A DNA stretch of 64,000 nucleotides, taken from NCBI RefSeq assembly GCF_000373645.1, contig NZ_KB892046.1:124001-188000 (forward strand), given 5' to 3'. The stretch's first letter is position 1; each line of letters opens with the position of its first letter. The notes under the pieces are model-generated. The model was not told the origin of the DNA. It saw only the letters and a list, made by a program, of their open reading frames with translations, and made no database searches. The translations under genes were made by a program, and so were the position numbers. Of the stretch, positions 43,891-52,754 are shown piece by piece. Source of the stretch: Streptomyces sp. ATexAB-D23 (GTDB lineage Bacteria > Actinomycetota > Actinomycetes > Streptomycetales > Streptomycetaceae).

Positions 43891-45048
43891 TCAGCGGCGG
43901 GCCGTGACCGTTCCCTCCACGGCGAAGAGCTCTTCCTCGACGTGGTCGAGCGCGAGCCGCAGCGCGCCGGTCGCCACCGCGGCCTCGCCCAGGAGCGAGA
44001 GGGTCACCCGAGGGGGCCGCAGACAGTAGCGGGCCAGCTCACCGCGGAGCGGGTCCAGGACCCCGTCCAGGCCGGCGGCCCAGCCTCCGATCACCACCAG
44101 CTCGGGATCGAGCGCCAGCACCAGCGCCGCCACGTCGTGGACCAGCCGCTGAATGAACCGCTCCACCGCGGCCTGAGCCTGCTCGTCACCGTGCCGCGCC
44201 TTCGCGAACACCGCGGCGACGGCGTGCTCGTCCAGCGGGTCCAGCGGGGTGTCCGTCGTCGACAGCAGGTGCTCCGGCGTGACGTCCCGGCCCAGCAGGT
44301 GCAGCGCACCGATCTCCCCGGCCGCGCCCCCGAAGCCGCGGTGCAGCCGCCCCCCGATCAGGGAACCCGCTCCCGGGCTCAGTCCCGCCAGCACGAACAC
44401 GATGTCGTCGGACTCCGTGGCCGCACCCTTCCAGTGCTCGGCGACGGCAGCCGCGTTGGCGTCGTTCTCCACGAGAACGGGGCAGCGGAAGGAGCGCCTC
44501 AGCCGCTCGCCCAGGGCCAGGCCCGTCCAGTCCGGCAGCGCGGTACCCAGCCGGACGGTGCCGTCGGCCTCCACGATGCCCGGACTGCCCACCCCCACCG
44601 CCCGCAGGCTGCTACGGGCCACGCCGGTGCGCCGCAGGACGTCCGCGACCACTGCCCGTACCCGGTCCAGGCGGTCGTCGGCACTCGCCGTCTCCGACAC
44701 CTCCCGGGAACCGGCGCCGATGATCCGGCCGTCCAGCCCCGAGAGCAGGGCCGACACCCGGTGCGGGCCGATCTCGATGCCCAGCAGGTACCCCGCCTCG
44801 GCCCGGAACCGGAACCGCCGCGCCGGACGTCCCTGGCGGCGCGCCTCGGCCCCGTCGGGAGCGCACTCGACCACCAGCCCCGCTTCGAAGAGCCCCTCCA
44901 CGACGCCCTCGACCGTTGGACGGGACAGCCCCGTGATGCGGGTCAGGTCCGTCAGGGTCGAGGAGGACGCGCCCCTGAGGGCATGCAGTACCACCGCGGA
45001 ATTGATCCGACGCAACAGCGACGGGTCCCCACCGGTCAGCCGGCCCAC
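43891..45048 (-). CDS. ROK family transcriptional regulator
   Basis: 385 residues. An N-terminal MarR-like winged helix (LRRINSAVVLHALRGASSSTLTDLTRITGLSRPTVEGVVEGLFEAGLV) joined to a ROK sugar-kinase fold. The catalytic Asp is in VENDANAAAVAEHW. The family zinc cluster (CxCGxxGC) is missing: GEIGALHLLGRDVTPEHLLST occupies that place. GTG 45048 after GGAGGA. Binds a sugar phosphate or related ligand; target unknown. Confidence 0.85.
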   Translation of the reverse strand: MGRLTGGDPSLLRRINSAVVLHALRGASSSTLTDLTRITGLSRPTVEGVVEGLFEAGLVVECAPDGAEARRQGRPARRFRFRAEAGYLLGIEIGPHRVSALLSGLDGRIIGAGSREVSETASADDRLDRVRAVVADVLRRTGVARSSLRAVGVGSPGIVEADGTVRLGTALPDWTGLALGERLRRSFRCPVLVENDANAAAVAEHWKGAATESDDIVFVLAGLSPGAGSLIGGRLHRGFGGAAGEIGALHLLGRDVTPEHLLSTTDTPLDPLDEHAVAAVFAKARHGDEQAQAAVERFIQRLVHDVAALVLALDPELVVIGGWAAGLDGVLDPLRGELARYCLRPPRVTLSLLGEAAVATGALRLALDHVEEELFAVEGTVTARR

Positions 45049-45146
45049 GGTGTGTCCTCCCAGCTCGTGCGCATGTCAGGCGGATCGTACTCGCTGCTCA
45101 GGGGTAGGGCGACCGTGGGCGGCGATGCCGTTCCCGAAGGCCGTGA

Positions 45147-45797
45147 TCAGCCGGGAGAGACGAACCCGGACTCGTAGGCGGCGATCACCGCCTGGGTGCG
45201 GTCGCGCGCGCCCAACTTCGCGAGCACGGCGCTGACATGAGACTTCACCGTCTCCACCCCCACCACGAGTTTGTCGGCGATCTCGGCATTGGTCAGGCCC
45301 CGGGCCATCAGCCGCAGCACCGTGGCCTCACGCTCGGTGAGCGAGGCCCGTCTCAGCAGCTCGCGCGCCCTGTTCGTGCCGTATTCGGCGGCGAGCCGCC
45401 GGACCGCCGCCGGAAACAGCAGAGACTCTCCCTCCGCCACCAGCCGTACGGCGTGGACGATCTCGGCCGGCCGGGCCCGCTTGAGGAGGAACCCGTCCGC
45501 CCCCGCGCGCAGCGCCTCGTAGACGTACTCGTCGTTCTCGAAGGTCGTCACCACCAGGATCTTCGGAGGCTCAGGCACGGTGCGCAGCACCACCCTGGTG
45601 GCCTCTATGCCGTCCATGAGCGGCATGCGGACGTCCATCGCCACTACATCGGGTCGCAGCTGCCTGACCAGGGGGATGACCGCGGCGCCGTCGCCGGCCT
45701 CACCCACCACCTCGATATCGGGCTGGGCCTCCAGGACCGCCCGCAGCCCCGTGCGGACCAGGGGCTCGTCGTCGACCAGAAGAACGGTTACCGGCAT
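45147..45797 (-). CDS. NarL/LuxR-type response regulator
   Basis: 216 residues. Receiver with phospho-Asp in DVVAMDVRMP (about position 53), Thr/Lys switch residues (VVTTFEN, LKRA), and a LuxR helix-turn-helix (LTEREATVLRLMARGLTNAEIADKLVVGVETVKSHVSAVLAKLG). Immediately downstream of the kinase gene. ATG 45797 or GTG 45800. Together with the divergent ABC pair it forms a typical regulated-export module. Confidence 0.92.
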   Translation of the reverse strand: MPVTVLLVDDEPLVRTGLRAVLEAQPDIEVVGEAGDGAAVIPLVRQLRPDVVAMDVRMPLMDGIEATRVVLRTVPEPPKILVVTTFENDEYVYEALRAGADGFLLKRARPAEIVHAVRLVAEGESLLFPAAVRRLAAEYGTNRARELLRRASLTEREATVLRLMARGLTNAEIADKLVVGVETVKSHVSAVLAKLGARDRTQAVIAAYESGFVSPG

Positions 45798-45801
45798 CAC
45801 G

Positions 45802-46974
45802 TCAGCCTATTCCGTACAGCGGAAGGCTCGCCTGCACCCTCCATTCCCCGTCGGACGGACCTGTCCTGGCCTTTCCGCCCAGGAGAGCGGCTCGCTCCCG
45901 GATGCCCCGCAGCCCGCTCCCGCTGCCCGGAGCACCGGCCGCGCCCGTGAGCGGATTGCTCACCTCCAGCTCCAGCCGGCCGCCCGCGACCCGGATGCGG
46001 ACGCGGACCGGGACGGCCCCCGAGTGCCGCAGGACGTTGGTGAGGGACTCCTGAAGGATGCGATACCCCTCCCGGGACACCGGCCCCGGCACCTGCTCCA
46101 GTGCCCCGGTCACCTTCGCGTCGACCTTCGCCCCCGACCCTCGCGCGGAGTCCAGCAGCCGGTCGGCCTCGATCAGCGAGGGCCGCTGCCCCGGCGGCGC
46201 ATCAGCCTCGCGCAGTACTCTCAGGACCCTCTCCAGGTCCTCCAGGGCATTCCGTCCCGTCTCCTCGATCGCCGCCAGGGCCCGGTCCGTGAAGTCCGGA
46301 TCGTGCGTCGCCCGCGCCGCACCCGCCTGCACCACGGCGACGGTCAGGGCGTGCCCGATCGAGTCGTGCAGCTCGCGTGCGATCCGATTGCGCTCCAGGA
46401 GCTGTTCGGTGCGCTCCTCCAGCGCGGTCAGCCGCTGTACCGGCGTCGGTCCCAGCAACCACCGCGCCGCCGCGGTGATCATCTCGCCGCAGCTCACCAC
46501 CACGGCGAACAGCATCACGACGGGTACGGGCGACAGGACGGCGGCCCACCAATGCGTCCCCAGCCCGGTGGCGAACCCCTGCTCGGTAGGCGCCGAACCG
46601 AACGAGGACCGGACGAGGTCGACGGCCGTCGTCGACAACAACACGGTGGCCAGCCCGGCAAGCCCCGCACCGAGTAGCCGTACTTCGAGCCAGAGCGCGG
46701 TTCTCCAGCGCTCCGACCACGAATCCGACGGCGCCACCGAGATGGTGGCGGCCGGGTCACCGCGCTCCGCGGGGGTGAGCAGCAGCTGAGCCTGGATACC
46801 CTCCGCGAGGCGCATGCCCGGTATCAGGCCGACCATCGCCGCCAGAACCAGCGGCACCCAAGGCGTGTCCATCGAGATGAACAGCCACACGCTCACGACG
46901 GCACCGGGCATGAGCAGGTGCAGCCAGCGGGTGTAGGTGACCGAGGCGGTCAACGGGCGAAGGAACTGGTACAT
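45802..46974 (-). CDS. Sensor histidine kinase (HisKA_3)
   Basis: 390 residues. About four membrane helices in residues 15-170, then HisKA_3 with the phospho-His in RNRIARELHDSIGHALTVAVVQ, and an ATPase domain with GSGSGLRGIRERAALLGG. Partner of the response regulator just downstream. ATG 46974. Probably senses an envelope or lipid-carrier signal, as for related ABC-linked kinases; this is inference. Confidence 0.92.
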   Translation of the reverse strand: MYQFLRPLTASVTYTRWLHLLMPGAVVSVWLFISMDTPWVPLVLAAMVGLIPGMRLAEGIQAQLLLTPAERGDPAATISVAPSDSWSERWRTALWLEVRLLGAGLAGLATVLLSTTAVDLVRSSFGSAPTEQGFATGLGTHWWAAVLSPVPVVMLFAVVVSCGEMITAAARWLLGPTPVQRLTALEERTEQLLERNRIARELHDSIGHALTVAVVQAGAARATHDPDFTDRALAAIEETGRNALEDLERVLRVLREADAPPGQRPSLIEADRLLDSARGSGAKVDAKVTGALEQVPGPVSREGYRILQESLTNVLRHSGAVPVRVRIRVAGGRLELEVSNPLTGAAGAPGSGSGLRGIRERAALLGGKARTGPSDGEWRVQASLPLYGIG

Positions 46975-47082
46975 GCCGCCATCGTGCCAGTGGGGGCCGG
47001 CAGGGCAACTCCCCCGAGCGAGGGAGATGATCCACACGCGTGGGGGAGGAGCCGGGCCGGCCACGGCGGCGAGGCTGAGGAC
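46975..47082. promoter_or_regulatory. Divergent promoter region of kinase and ABC genes
   Basis: 108 bases with palindromes CTCCCCCGAGCGAGGGAG (47009-47026) and CCACACGCGTGG (47032-47043); either could bind the response regulator. Confidence 0.4.
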
Positions 47083-48036
47083 ATGACCAGCATCGATGTC
47101 CACGAGCTCACCAAGGACTACGGCGCGACCCGCGCTGTGGACCGCCTTGCCTTCCAGGTACGGCCCGGCCGTGTGACCGGCTTCCTCGGCCCCAACGGCG
47201 CCGGGAAATCCACCACCATGCGGCTGGTGCTCGGCCTGGACCGCCCCACGAGCGGAACGGCGACGATCGGCGGACAGTCGTACGCGGCTCTGACCGACCC
47301 GCTGCGGCGCGTCGGAGCCCTGCTCGATCCGCAAGCCGCCCACGGCGCGCGGACGGCGCGCAACCACCTGCTGGCCCTTGCCGCGAGCAACGGCCTGGGC
47401 GCGCCCAGGGTCGAGGAGGTGCTGGAGGACACGGGTCTCGGCAAGGTGGGCGGGCGCCGGATCAAGACGTTCTCCCTCGGTATGCGCCAGCGCCTGGGCA
47501 TAGCGGCCGCTCTGCTCGGGGACCCGGAAGTCATCATGCTGGACGAACCGTCGAATGGGCTGGATCCCGAAGGCATCGTGTGGATCCGCGAGCTGCTGAA
47601 GCGACTTGCCCGTGAGGGCCGCACGGTGCTGGTCTCCAGCCATCTGATGAACGAGACATCCTCGTTCGCCGACCATCTGATCGTTCTGGGCAGGGGCCGG
47701 CTGCTCGCCGATCTCCCGATGCGGGAGTTCCTGGACTCCCGCGGCAGGACCCGGGTGCGGATCCGCACGACCGAATCCGCTCGGCTCGGTGCGCTGCTGC
47801 GCCGCGAGGGATACCGAGCCGCGCAGAGCGAGGACGACGGTTGGGCTGTCGACGAGGTGACGGCCGAGGAGATAGGAGCGATGGCCGCGAGGGAAGGCAT
47901 CCCGGTCGTGGAGCTCGTCGATGAGCGGCCCACGCTGGAGCAGGCCTATCTGGACCTCACCGCCGACACGACGGAATTCGCGTCCGCCGCTACGAGCCCC
48001 GCGGTGCCTTCGTCCACCAGCGGTCAGGAGGAATGA
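47083..48036 (+). CDS. ABC transporter ATP-binding protein
   Basis: 317 residues. Walker A GFLGPNGAGKSTTM, signature FSLGMRQRLGIAAALLG and Walker B VIMLDEPSNGLDPEG; a C-terminal extension of about 90 residues with KGLL-type beta strands. Related to bacitracin/lantibiotic or lipid export ATPases of the DrrA type. Overlaps the permease gene. ATG 47083. Confidence 0.92.
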   Translation: MTSIDVHELTKDYGATRAVDRLAFQVRPGRVTGFLGPNGAGKSTTMRLVLGLDRPTSGTATIGGQSYAALTDPLRRVGALLDPQAAHGARTARNHLLALAASNGLGAPRVEEVLEDTGLGKVGGRRIKTFSLGMRQRLGIAAALLGDPEVIMLDEPSNGLDPEGIVWIRELLKRLAREGRTVLVSSHLMNETSSFADHLIVLGRGRLLADLPMREFLDSRGRTRVRIRTTESARLGALLRREGYRAAQSEDDGWAVDEVTAEEIGAMAAREGIPVVELVDERPTLEQAYLDLTADTTEFASAATSPAVPSSTSGQEE

Positions 48037-48038
48037 CC

Positions 48039-48776
48039 ATGTCGGCCACCGCTGTTCTGCGCTCGGAATGGATCAAGATCAGGTCGGTGCGGTCCGTATA
48101 CGGACCGCTGGCGGCTGTCCTGCTCGTGACGATCGCGGTCACGATTCTCACCGCCGCCACCGTCGGCCGGGCAGAGGCGGACGGTGCCGACACCGAGCTC
48201 CTCTTCGGTGCCTTCTACGCCCTGAACTTCGGTCAGATCGCCGCCATCAGTTTCGGTGCGACGGCGATCTCGACCGAGTACGCGAACGGCGCCTTGCGCA
48301 TGTCGCTAGCGGCGGTCCCACGCCGCACCCTCTTCTACGTGGCCAAGGTGTCCCTGGTCGGGGCGGCCGCGCTGGCCGTCGGGCTCGTCACCAGCTTCGG
48401 CGCGTTTGCCGTGGGCCAGCTGTTCATGGGGGAGCACGCGATCGGGCTGAGCGCACCGGGGGCACTGCGGGCAGCGTTCGGGGGCGGCGTCTACCTGGCG
48501 CTCATGGCCCTGTTCGCGGCAGGACTGACGTTCCTGCTGCGGAGTGCGGTCGCGGTTCTCAGCACGCTCATACCCTTCATCCTCATCGTCTCGTTCGTGG
48601 CCGGTGATGTCGTCGGCAGCGCCGCGGACTACCTGCCGGACCGAGCCGGTCAGCTGGTGTTGCACCAGCACCCCGAAGGCAGCATCGGCCCCTGGACGGG
48701 CCTGGCCGTCACCGCGGCCTGGGCCGCCGTCGCCCTGCTCGCCGGCTGGTGGGCGGTGAGGCGCCGGGACGCCTAG
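48039..48776 (+). CDS. ABC transporter permease
   Basis: 245 residues with six hydrophobic helices (VLRSEWIKIRSVRSVYGPLAAVLLVTIAVTILTAATV at the start). ABC-2 type partner of the preceding ATPase. ATG 48039 is 6 bases after AGGAGGA; ATG 48033 overlaps the ATPase stop. Stop 48774-48776. Confidence 0.88.
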   Translation: MSATAVLRSEWIKIRSVRSVYGPLAAVLLVTIAVTILTAATVGRAEADGADTELLFGAFYALNFGQIAAISFGATAISTEYANGALRMSLAAVPRRTLFYVAKVSLVGAAALAVGLVTSFGAFAVGQLFMGEHAIGLSAPGALRAAFGGGVYLALMALFAAGLTFLLRSAVAVLSTLIPFILIVSFVAGDVVGSAADYLPDRAGQLVLHQHPEGSIGPWTGLAVTAAWAAVALLAGWWAVRRRDA

Positions 48777-48779
48777 GTG

Positions 48780-48944
48780 TATTGCCCTGTCCGGCGGATC
48801 TTCGCGGGCCCGCGACGCCTGGCACGCACTCTCGCCGCGCACCCGATCGCCCAAGTACGTCCAGTACGAGGGCGACTCGGGCGCACGCCGATAGCACGCA
48901 CCAGACGCCGCGGGCTGACCCACGAAGATCCGCCGGACAGGCCA
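48780..48944. repeat. Palindrome-ended intergenic element, type B copy 2
   Basis: About 165 bp with CCCTGTCCGGCGGATCTTCG at the left and CGAAGATCCGCCGGACAGG at the right, about 20-base near-perfect inverted ends; internal GTACGTCCAGTAC hairpin. The middle matches 23283-23488 except for the extra segment there. It starts 3 bases after the permease stop. Confidence 0.8.
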
Positions 48945-48994
48945 TAGGCGCACTCCGGCGGATCCCTTCGGATGAGCTGACCGCTGGTTGATGG

Positions 48995-49090
48995 GTGCCG
49001 TTGACCGAAGCCCAACGGCCACGGATCGAGCCGTGGCTGCGGACCGGACCGGACCGACGCCGCCCCAGGCCCATTGATCCCGCTCCTTGA
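48995..49090 (+). pseudogene. IS5-family transposase N-terminal remnant
   Basis: VPLTEAQRPRIEPWL at the start of a 31-codon frame matches the usual N-terminus of IS5/IS427-type transposases (LTDAQWARIEPLLP). The rest is missing, with a stop at 49088-49090. Fragment of an old insertion. Confidence 0.6.
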
Positions 49091-49327
49091 CCGTCAGCGC
49101 GGCGGCGGTAGGTGCTGATCGAGGCGCCGGCTCCAGCCGTCGCTCGATCATGAATCGCTCCACCACCTCGTCGGCATAGGTCGGCACCCAGCCGCATTGA
49201 TCGAACCCACCGTCCCGGTCCTCGCCTGTCCGGCACCGATCACCGGAGGCAAGGGGCGGGGCGGAACCCAGTCGCCCGCCCGGCCGGTGGAGTGGCAGCC
49301 TTCGGGGCCATGGACAAGGAGACGGAT

Positions 49328-50077
49328 ATGGATGCAGACGTGTGGAACGAGCAGGTGGCGCGAGGCTACGACGAGTCGTCCGCGCACATGTACGCGCCCG
49401 AAGTCCTGGGCCCCGCGGTTTCCTTCCTTGAGCATCGAGCGGGTGGGAACGCAGCCCTGGAGTTCGCGGTCGGAACAGGACGGGTCGCTCTTCCGCTGAG
49501 CGCCTGCGGCGTTCGGGTCGCGGGGATCGAGAAGTCGGAACCCATGGCTCGGGAACTGGGCAACAAGCCTGGCGGTGACGACGTGGCCGTGACGATCGGA
49601 GACATGACGACCGCAAGTGCGCCCGGCCTCTTCGGCCTTGTCTACGTGGTCTACAACTCGATCACCTGTCTGCTCACACAGGAGGAACAGGTCGCGTGCT
49701 TCCGCAATGCGGCCAGGCACCTCGAACCCGGGGGCCGCTTCGTGATGGAGGTGTTCGTACCCGAACTGCAGCGCCTGCCGCCGGGTGAGACCGCGCGGCC
49801 CTTTCACATCGGCGACCAGCACGTAGGTTTCGACACATACGACTTGGTGAACCAGCGGCAGGTCTCGCACCACTACACGATCGCCGACGGGCGGGGCTCC
49901 ACGTTCTCGTCGCCCCATCGATATGTCTGGCCCTCTGAACTCGACTTGATGGGGCAGCTCGCCGGCCTGGAGCTGTCCGAGCGGTGGGCCGACTGGAAGG
50001 AGGCACCTTTCACCGCGTCCAGCAGGTCGCACATCTCCGTGTGGCAGAAGCCGCTCCACGACCCGGTCACTCGCTGA
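49328..50077 (+). CDS. Class I SAM-dependent methyltransferase
   Basis: 249 residues. The SAM-binding motif is ALEFAVGTGRVALPL (EFxxGTG), followed by IEKSEPM and VYNSITCLLTQEE. Methyl acceptor unknown. AAGGAGA (49315-49321) supports ATG 49328; ATG 49310 is another option. Upstream DNA is decayed mobile sequence. Confidence 0.85.
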   Translation: MDADVWNEQVARGYDESSAHMYAPEVLGPAVSFLEHRAGGNAALEFAVGTGRVALPLSACGVRVAGIEKSEPMARELGNKPGGDDVAVTIGDMTTASAPGLFGLVYVVYNSITCLLTQEEQVACFRNAARHLEPGGRFVMEVFVPELQRLPPGETARPFHIGDQHVGFDTYDLVNQRQVSHHYTIADGRGSTFSSPHRYVWPSELDLMGQLAGLELSERWADWKEAPFTASSRSHISVWQKPLHDPVTR

Positions 50078-50188
50078 CGGGGCCTTGGCACCCCTCGTCT
50101 CCTTCGCACCGGGGAACGAGGTGGCTGAAATCATCTCAAAGTTCGGAGGGAAGCTCCGATTGTCAGTGGGGAGGGGTTTACTGACGGC

Positions 50189-50629
50189 ATGACCACCGCA
50201 CATCACCTCCGCCTCATCGACGGGATGCGCACCCGAGAGTTTCCGGCGGAACGTGTCCGATCGGGTTCGGGAGTCAGCGGGCCCGGCTACCACACGGCGT
50301 TCCTGTACACGGACGACGACGCCTGGGAGGACGATGAGGCCGGCCGGCTGGAGCGCCGGACTCAGTGCCTCGCGGACCACGAGGCACTGGTCACGCTGCT
50401 CGGAAGCCGCTGGGGTGCGCCGCAGATGATCAGTCTGTGGAGTGCCCAGGAGCGGATGATGTCCGGTGAGGAGATACCCGCCCCGTGGGCCGACACCGTG
50501 GCGGGATGCGAGTACCTGCGGCTGTGGCGCACGGAGGAGGAACGCTGGGTCGCGCTGGCGCTCTACTTGGAGGACGAGGGTGCCGGATGCGAGCTGAGCG
50601 TGCTCGTGACGGAGATCGATCCGCCCTGA
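50189..50629 (+). CDS. Hypothetical protein
   Basis: 146 residues, acidic with Trp-rich patches (WGAPQMISLWSAQERMMSGEEIPAPWAD). No motif or membrane segment recognised. ATG 50189. Convergent with the mug gene 49 bases away. Could be an immunity-type or enzyme-associated protein, but the sequence gives no lead. Confidence 0.65.
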   Translation: MTTAHHLRLIDGMRTREFPAERVRSGSGVSGPGYHTAFLYTDDDAWEDDEAGRLERRTQCLADHEALVTLLGSRWGAPQMISLWSAQERMMSGEEIPAPWADTVAGCEYLRLWRTEEERWVALALYLEDEGAGCELSVLVTEIDPP

Positions 50630-50678
50630 CCCGCAGAAGCCGACCGAGCGTGCCGGCTACGGGAACCAGCCGCCCGGA

Positions 50679-51227
50679 CTACGCGGTGCCGTCCCCGTCC
50701 ACGGCCATCCGCAGGCGCTTGTACTCCTCGGCCATGGTCTGAGCGGTCCAGTGGGCGTTGAGGCCGCTGGGGTTGGGCAGCGCCCAGACGCGGGCCCCGC
50801 CTATCGTCCGCTCCTGAGGGCCGATGCGGGCACGGCGGTCGCCGAACGCCGTGCGGTAGGCGGTGATGCCGACCACGGCCAGCCACCGTGGCCGCAGCCG
50901 CTCGACCTTGGAGGCCAGGATCTGTCCTCCGGCCCGGAATTCCTCGGCGGACAGTTCGTCGGCTCGGGCCGTGGCCCTGGCGACGACGTTGGTGATGCCC
51001 AGCCCGTACCGGAGCAGCTCGGCCTGGTCGGCGGGGCGCAACTGCCGTGGTGTGAAACCCGACAGGTGAAGCACGGGCCAGAAGCGGTTGCCGGGGAAGG
51101 CGAAGTGGTGGCCCGTGGCACCCGTCGTCAGGCTCGGGTTGATGCCGCAGAACAGCACGCGCAGGCCGCCCGCGACCACGTCGGGAACAACGCGGTCACG
51201 GGCAGCTTGGAGGTCCTCGGGCGTCAT
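50679..51227 (-). CDS. mug: G/U mismatch-specific DNA glycosylase
   Basis: 182 residues in the Mug/TDG branch of the uracil-DNA glycosylase superfamily. The motifs FCGINPSLTTGATGHHFAFPGNRFW and LPNPSGLNAHW (NPSGLS-type) are clear. Removes uracil or thymine opposite G. ATG 51227; ribosome site weak. The gene ends 49 bases from the convergent hypothetical gene. Confidence 0.9.
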   Translation of the reverse strand: MTPEDLQAARDRVVPDVVAGGLRVLFCGINPSLTTGATGHHFAFPGNRFWPVLHLSGFTPRQLRPADQAELLRYGLGITNVVARATARADELSAEEFRAGGQILASKVERLRPRWLAVVGITAYRTAFGDRRARIGPQERTIGGARVWALPNPSGLNAHWTAQTMAEEYKRLRMAVDGDGTA

Positions 51228-51252
51228 CGGCCGGCAGGGAAGGTCGTCACGG

Positions 51253-52695
51253 TCAGAGGATCGAGCCCGGGGTGTATCCGGCGGCCTCCGGGTGCTGCTT
51301 GGCGATCTCCTCGATCCGGGAGACGAGCGCGGTGACCTGGTCGCCCGCCGCACCGGTGAAGGAGAGCTTGTCCGCCATCAGCTCGTCGAGCTGGGCGCGG
51401 TCGAGCGGGATGCGCTCGTCGGCCGCGAGCTTGTCCAGCAGCTCGTTGCGCTCGGTGCCCTGCTCACGCATGGCCAGGGCGGAGGCGACGGCGTTCTCCT
51501 TGATGGCCTCATGGGCGACCTCGCGGCCGACACCCGCACGCACCGCGCCCATCAGCACCTTGGTCGTGGCGAGGAAAGGAAGGTAGCGGTCCAGCTCGCG
51601 GGCCACGACGGCGGGGAAGGCGCCGAATTCGTCGAGCACCGTCAGGAACGTCTCCACCAGCCCGTCGAACGCGAAGAACGCGTCCGGCAGGGCCACCCGG
51701 CGGACCACGGAGCAGGAGACGTCGCCTTCGTTCCACTGGTCGCCCGCCAGCTCACCGGTCATCGACGCGTAGCCGCGAAGGATCACCATGAGGCCGTTGA
51801 CGCGCTCGCAGGAGCGGGTGTTCATCTTGTGGGGCATCGCGGACGAGCCGACCTGACCCGGCTTGAAGCCCTCGGTCACCAGCTCGTGGCCGGCCATCAG
51901 CCGGATGGTCTTCGCGACCGAGGAGGGCGCCGCCGCCAGCTGGACCAGGGCGGTCACGACGTCGTAGTCGAGCGAGCGGGGATAGACCTGGCCGACCGAG
52001 GTGAAGGCCTGGGCGAAGCCCAGGTGACCGGCGATGCGCTGTTCGAGCTCGGCCAGCTTCCCGGCGTCGCCGCCCAGCAGGTCGAGCATGTCCTGCGCCG
52101 TGCCGACCGGGCCCTTGATGCCACGGAGGGGGTAGCGCTCCAGCAGGTCTTCGAGCCGGCCGTAGGCCACCAGCAGCTCGTCGGCCGCGGTCGCGAAGCG
52201 CTTGCCGAGGGTCGTGGCCTGGGCGGCGACGTTGTGGGAGCGGCCGGCGACGACCAGCTCGCGGTATTCGGCCGCGAGCTTCCCGAGCCGGGCCAGGACC
52301 GCCACCGTGCGGTCGCGCATCAGTTCCAGGGAGAGCCGGATCTGGAGCTGCTCGACGTTCTCGGTGAGGTCGCGGGAGGTCATGCCCTTGTGGACGTGCT
52401 CATGGCCGGCGAGGGCGTTGAACTCCTCGATCCGGGCCTTCACGTCGTGCCGGGTGACCTTCTCGCGCTCGGCGATCGAGGCCAGGTCGACCTGGTCGAC
52501 GACGCGCTCGTAATCGGCGAGGGCGGCGTCGGGTACCTCGATCCCGAGGTCCTTCTGGGCGCGCAGCACCGCCAGCCACAGCTGACGTTCCAGCTTCACC
52601 TTCTGCTCGGGGGACCAGAGGACGGCCAGCTCCGTGGAGGCGTAGCGGCCGGCCAGGACATTGGGGATGCGAGGCTTCGCAGACACAGCAGTCAC
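51253..52695 (-). CDS. purB: Adenylosuccinate lyase
   Basis: 480 residues. The fumarase/aspartase-superfamily signature GSSAMPHKMN is present, as is TSRDLTENVEQLQ and the His in HEHVHKGMTSRD. Two steps of purine synthesis: SAICAR to AICAR, and adenylosuccinate to AMP. GTG 52695 with AGGA just upstream. Mug lies 25 bases downstream on the same strand, so the two could be co-transcribed. Confidence 0.96.
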   Translation of the reverse strand: MTAVSAKPRIPNVLAGRYASTELAVLWSPEQKVKLERQLWLAVLRAQKDLGIEVPDAALADYERVVDQVDLASIAEREKVTRHDVKARIEEFNALAGHEHVHKGMTSRDLTENVEQLQIRLSLELMRDRTVAVLARLGKLAAEYRELVVAGRSHNVAAQATTLGKRFATAADELLVAYGRLEDLLERYPLRGIKGPVGTAQDMLDLLGGDAGKLAELEQRIAGHLGFAQAFTSVGQVYPRSLDYDVVTALVQLAAAPSSVAKTIRLMAGHELVTEGFKPGQVGSSAMPHKMNTRSCERVNGLMVILRGYASMTGELAGDQWNEGDVSCSVVRRVALPDAFFAFDGLVETFLTVLDEFGAFPAVVARELDRYLPFLATTKVLMGAVRAGVGREVAHEAIKENAVASALAMREQGTERNELLDKLAADERIPLDRAQLDELMADKLSFTGAAGDQVTALVSRIEEIAKQHPEAAGYTPGSIL

Positions 52696-52754
52696 GTGTC
52701 CTGATTCTACTGGCGGTTCGTGCAGCTCAGCGCCGCGGTCCGGTTTGTGGATTG

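Larger units (their letters stand above)
48777..49327. other. Gap with repeat element and degraded IS sequence
   Basis: 551 bases holding the type B element (48780-48944), a short IS5-like transposase remnant (48995-49090), and from about 49100 to 49206 a minus-strand frame with gene-like sequence (DQCGWVPTYADEVVERF) of unknown origin. Confidence 0.6.
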
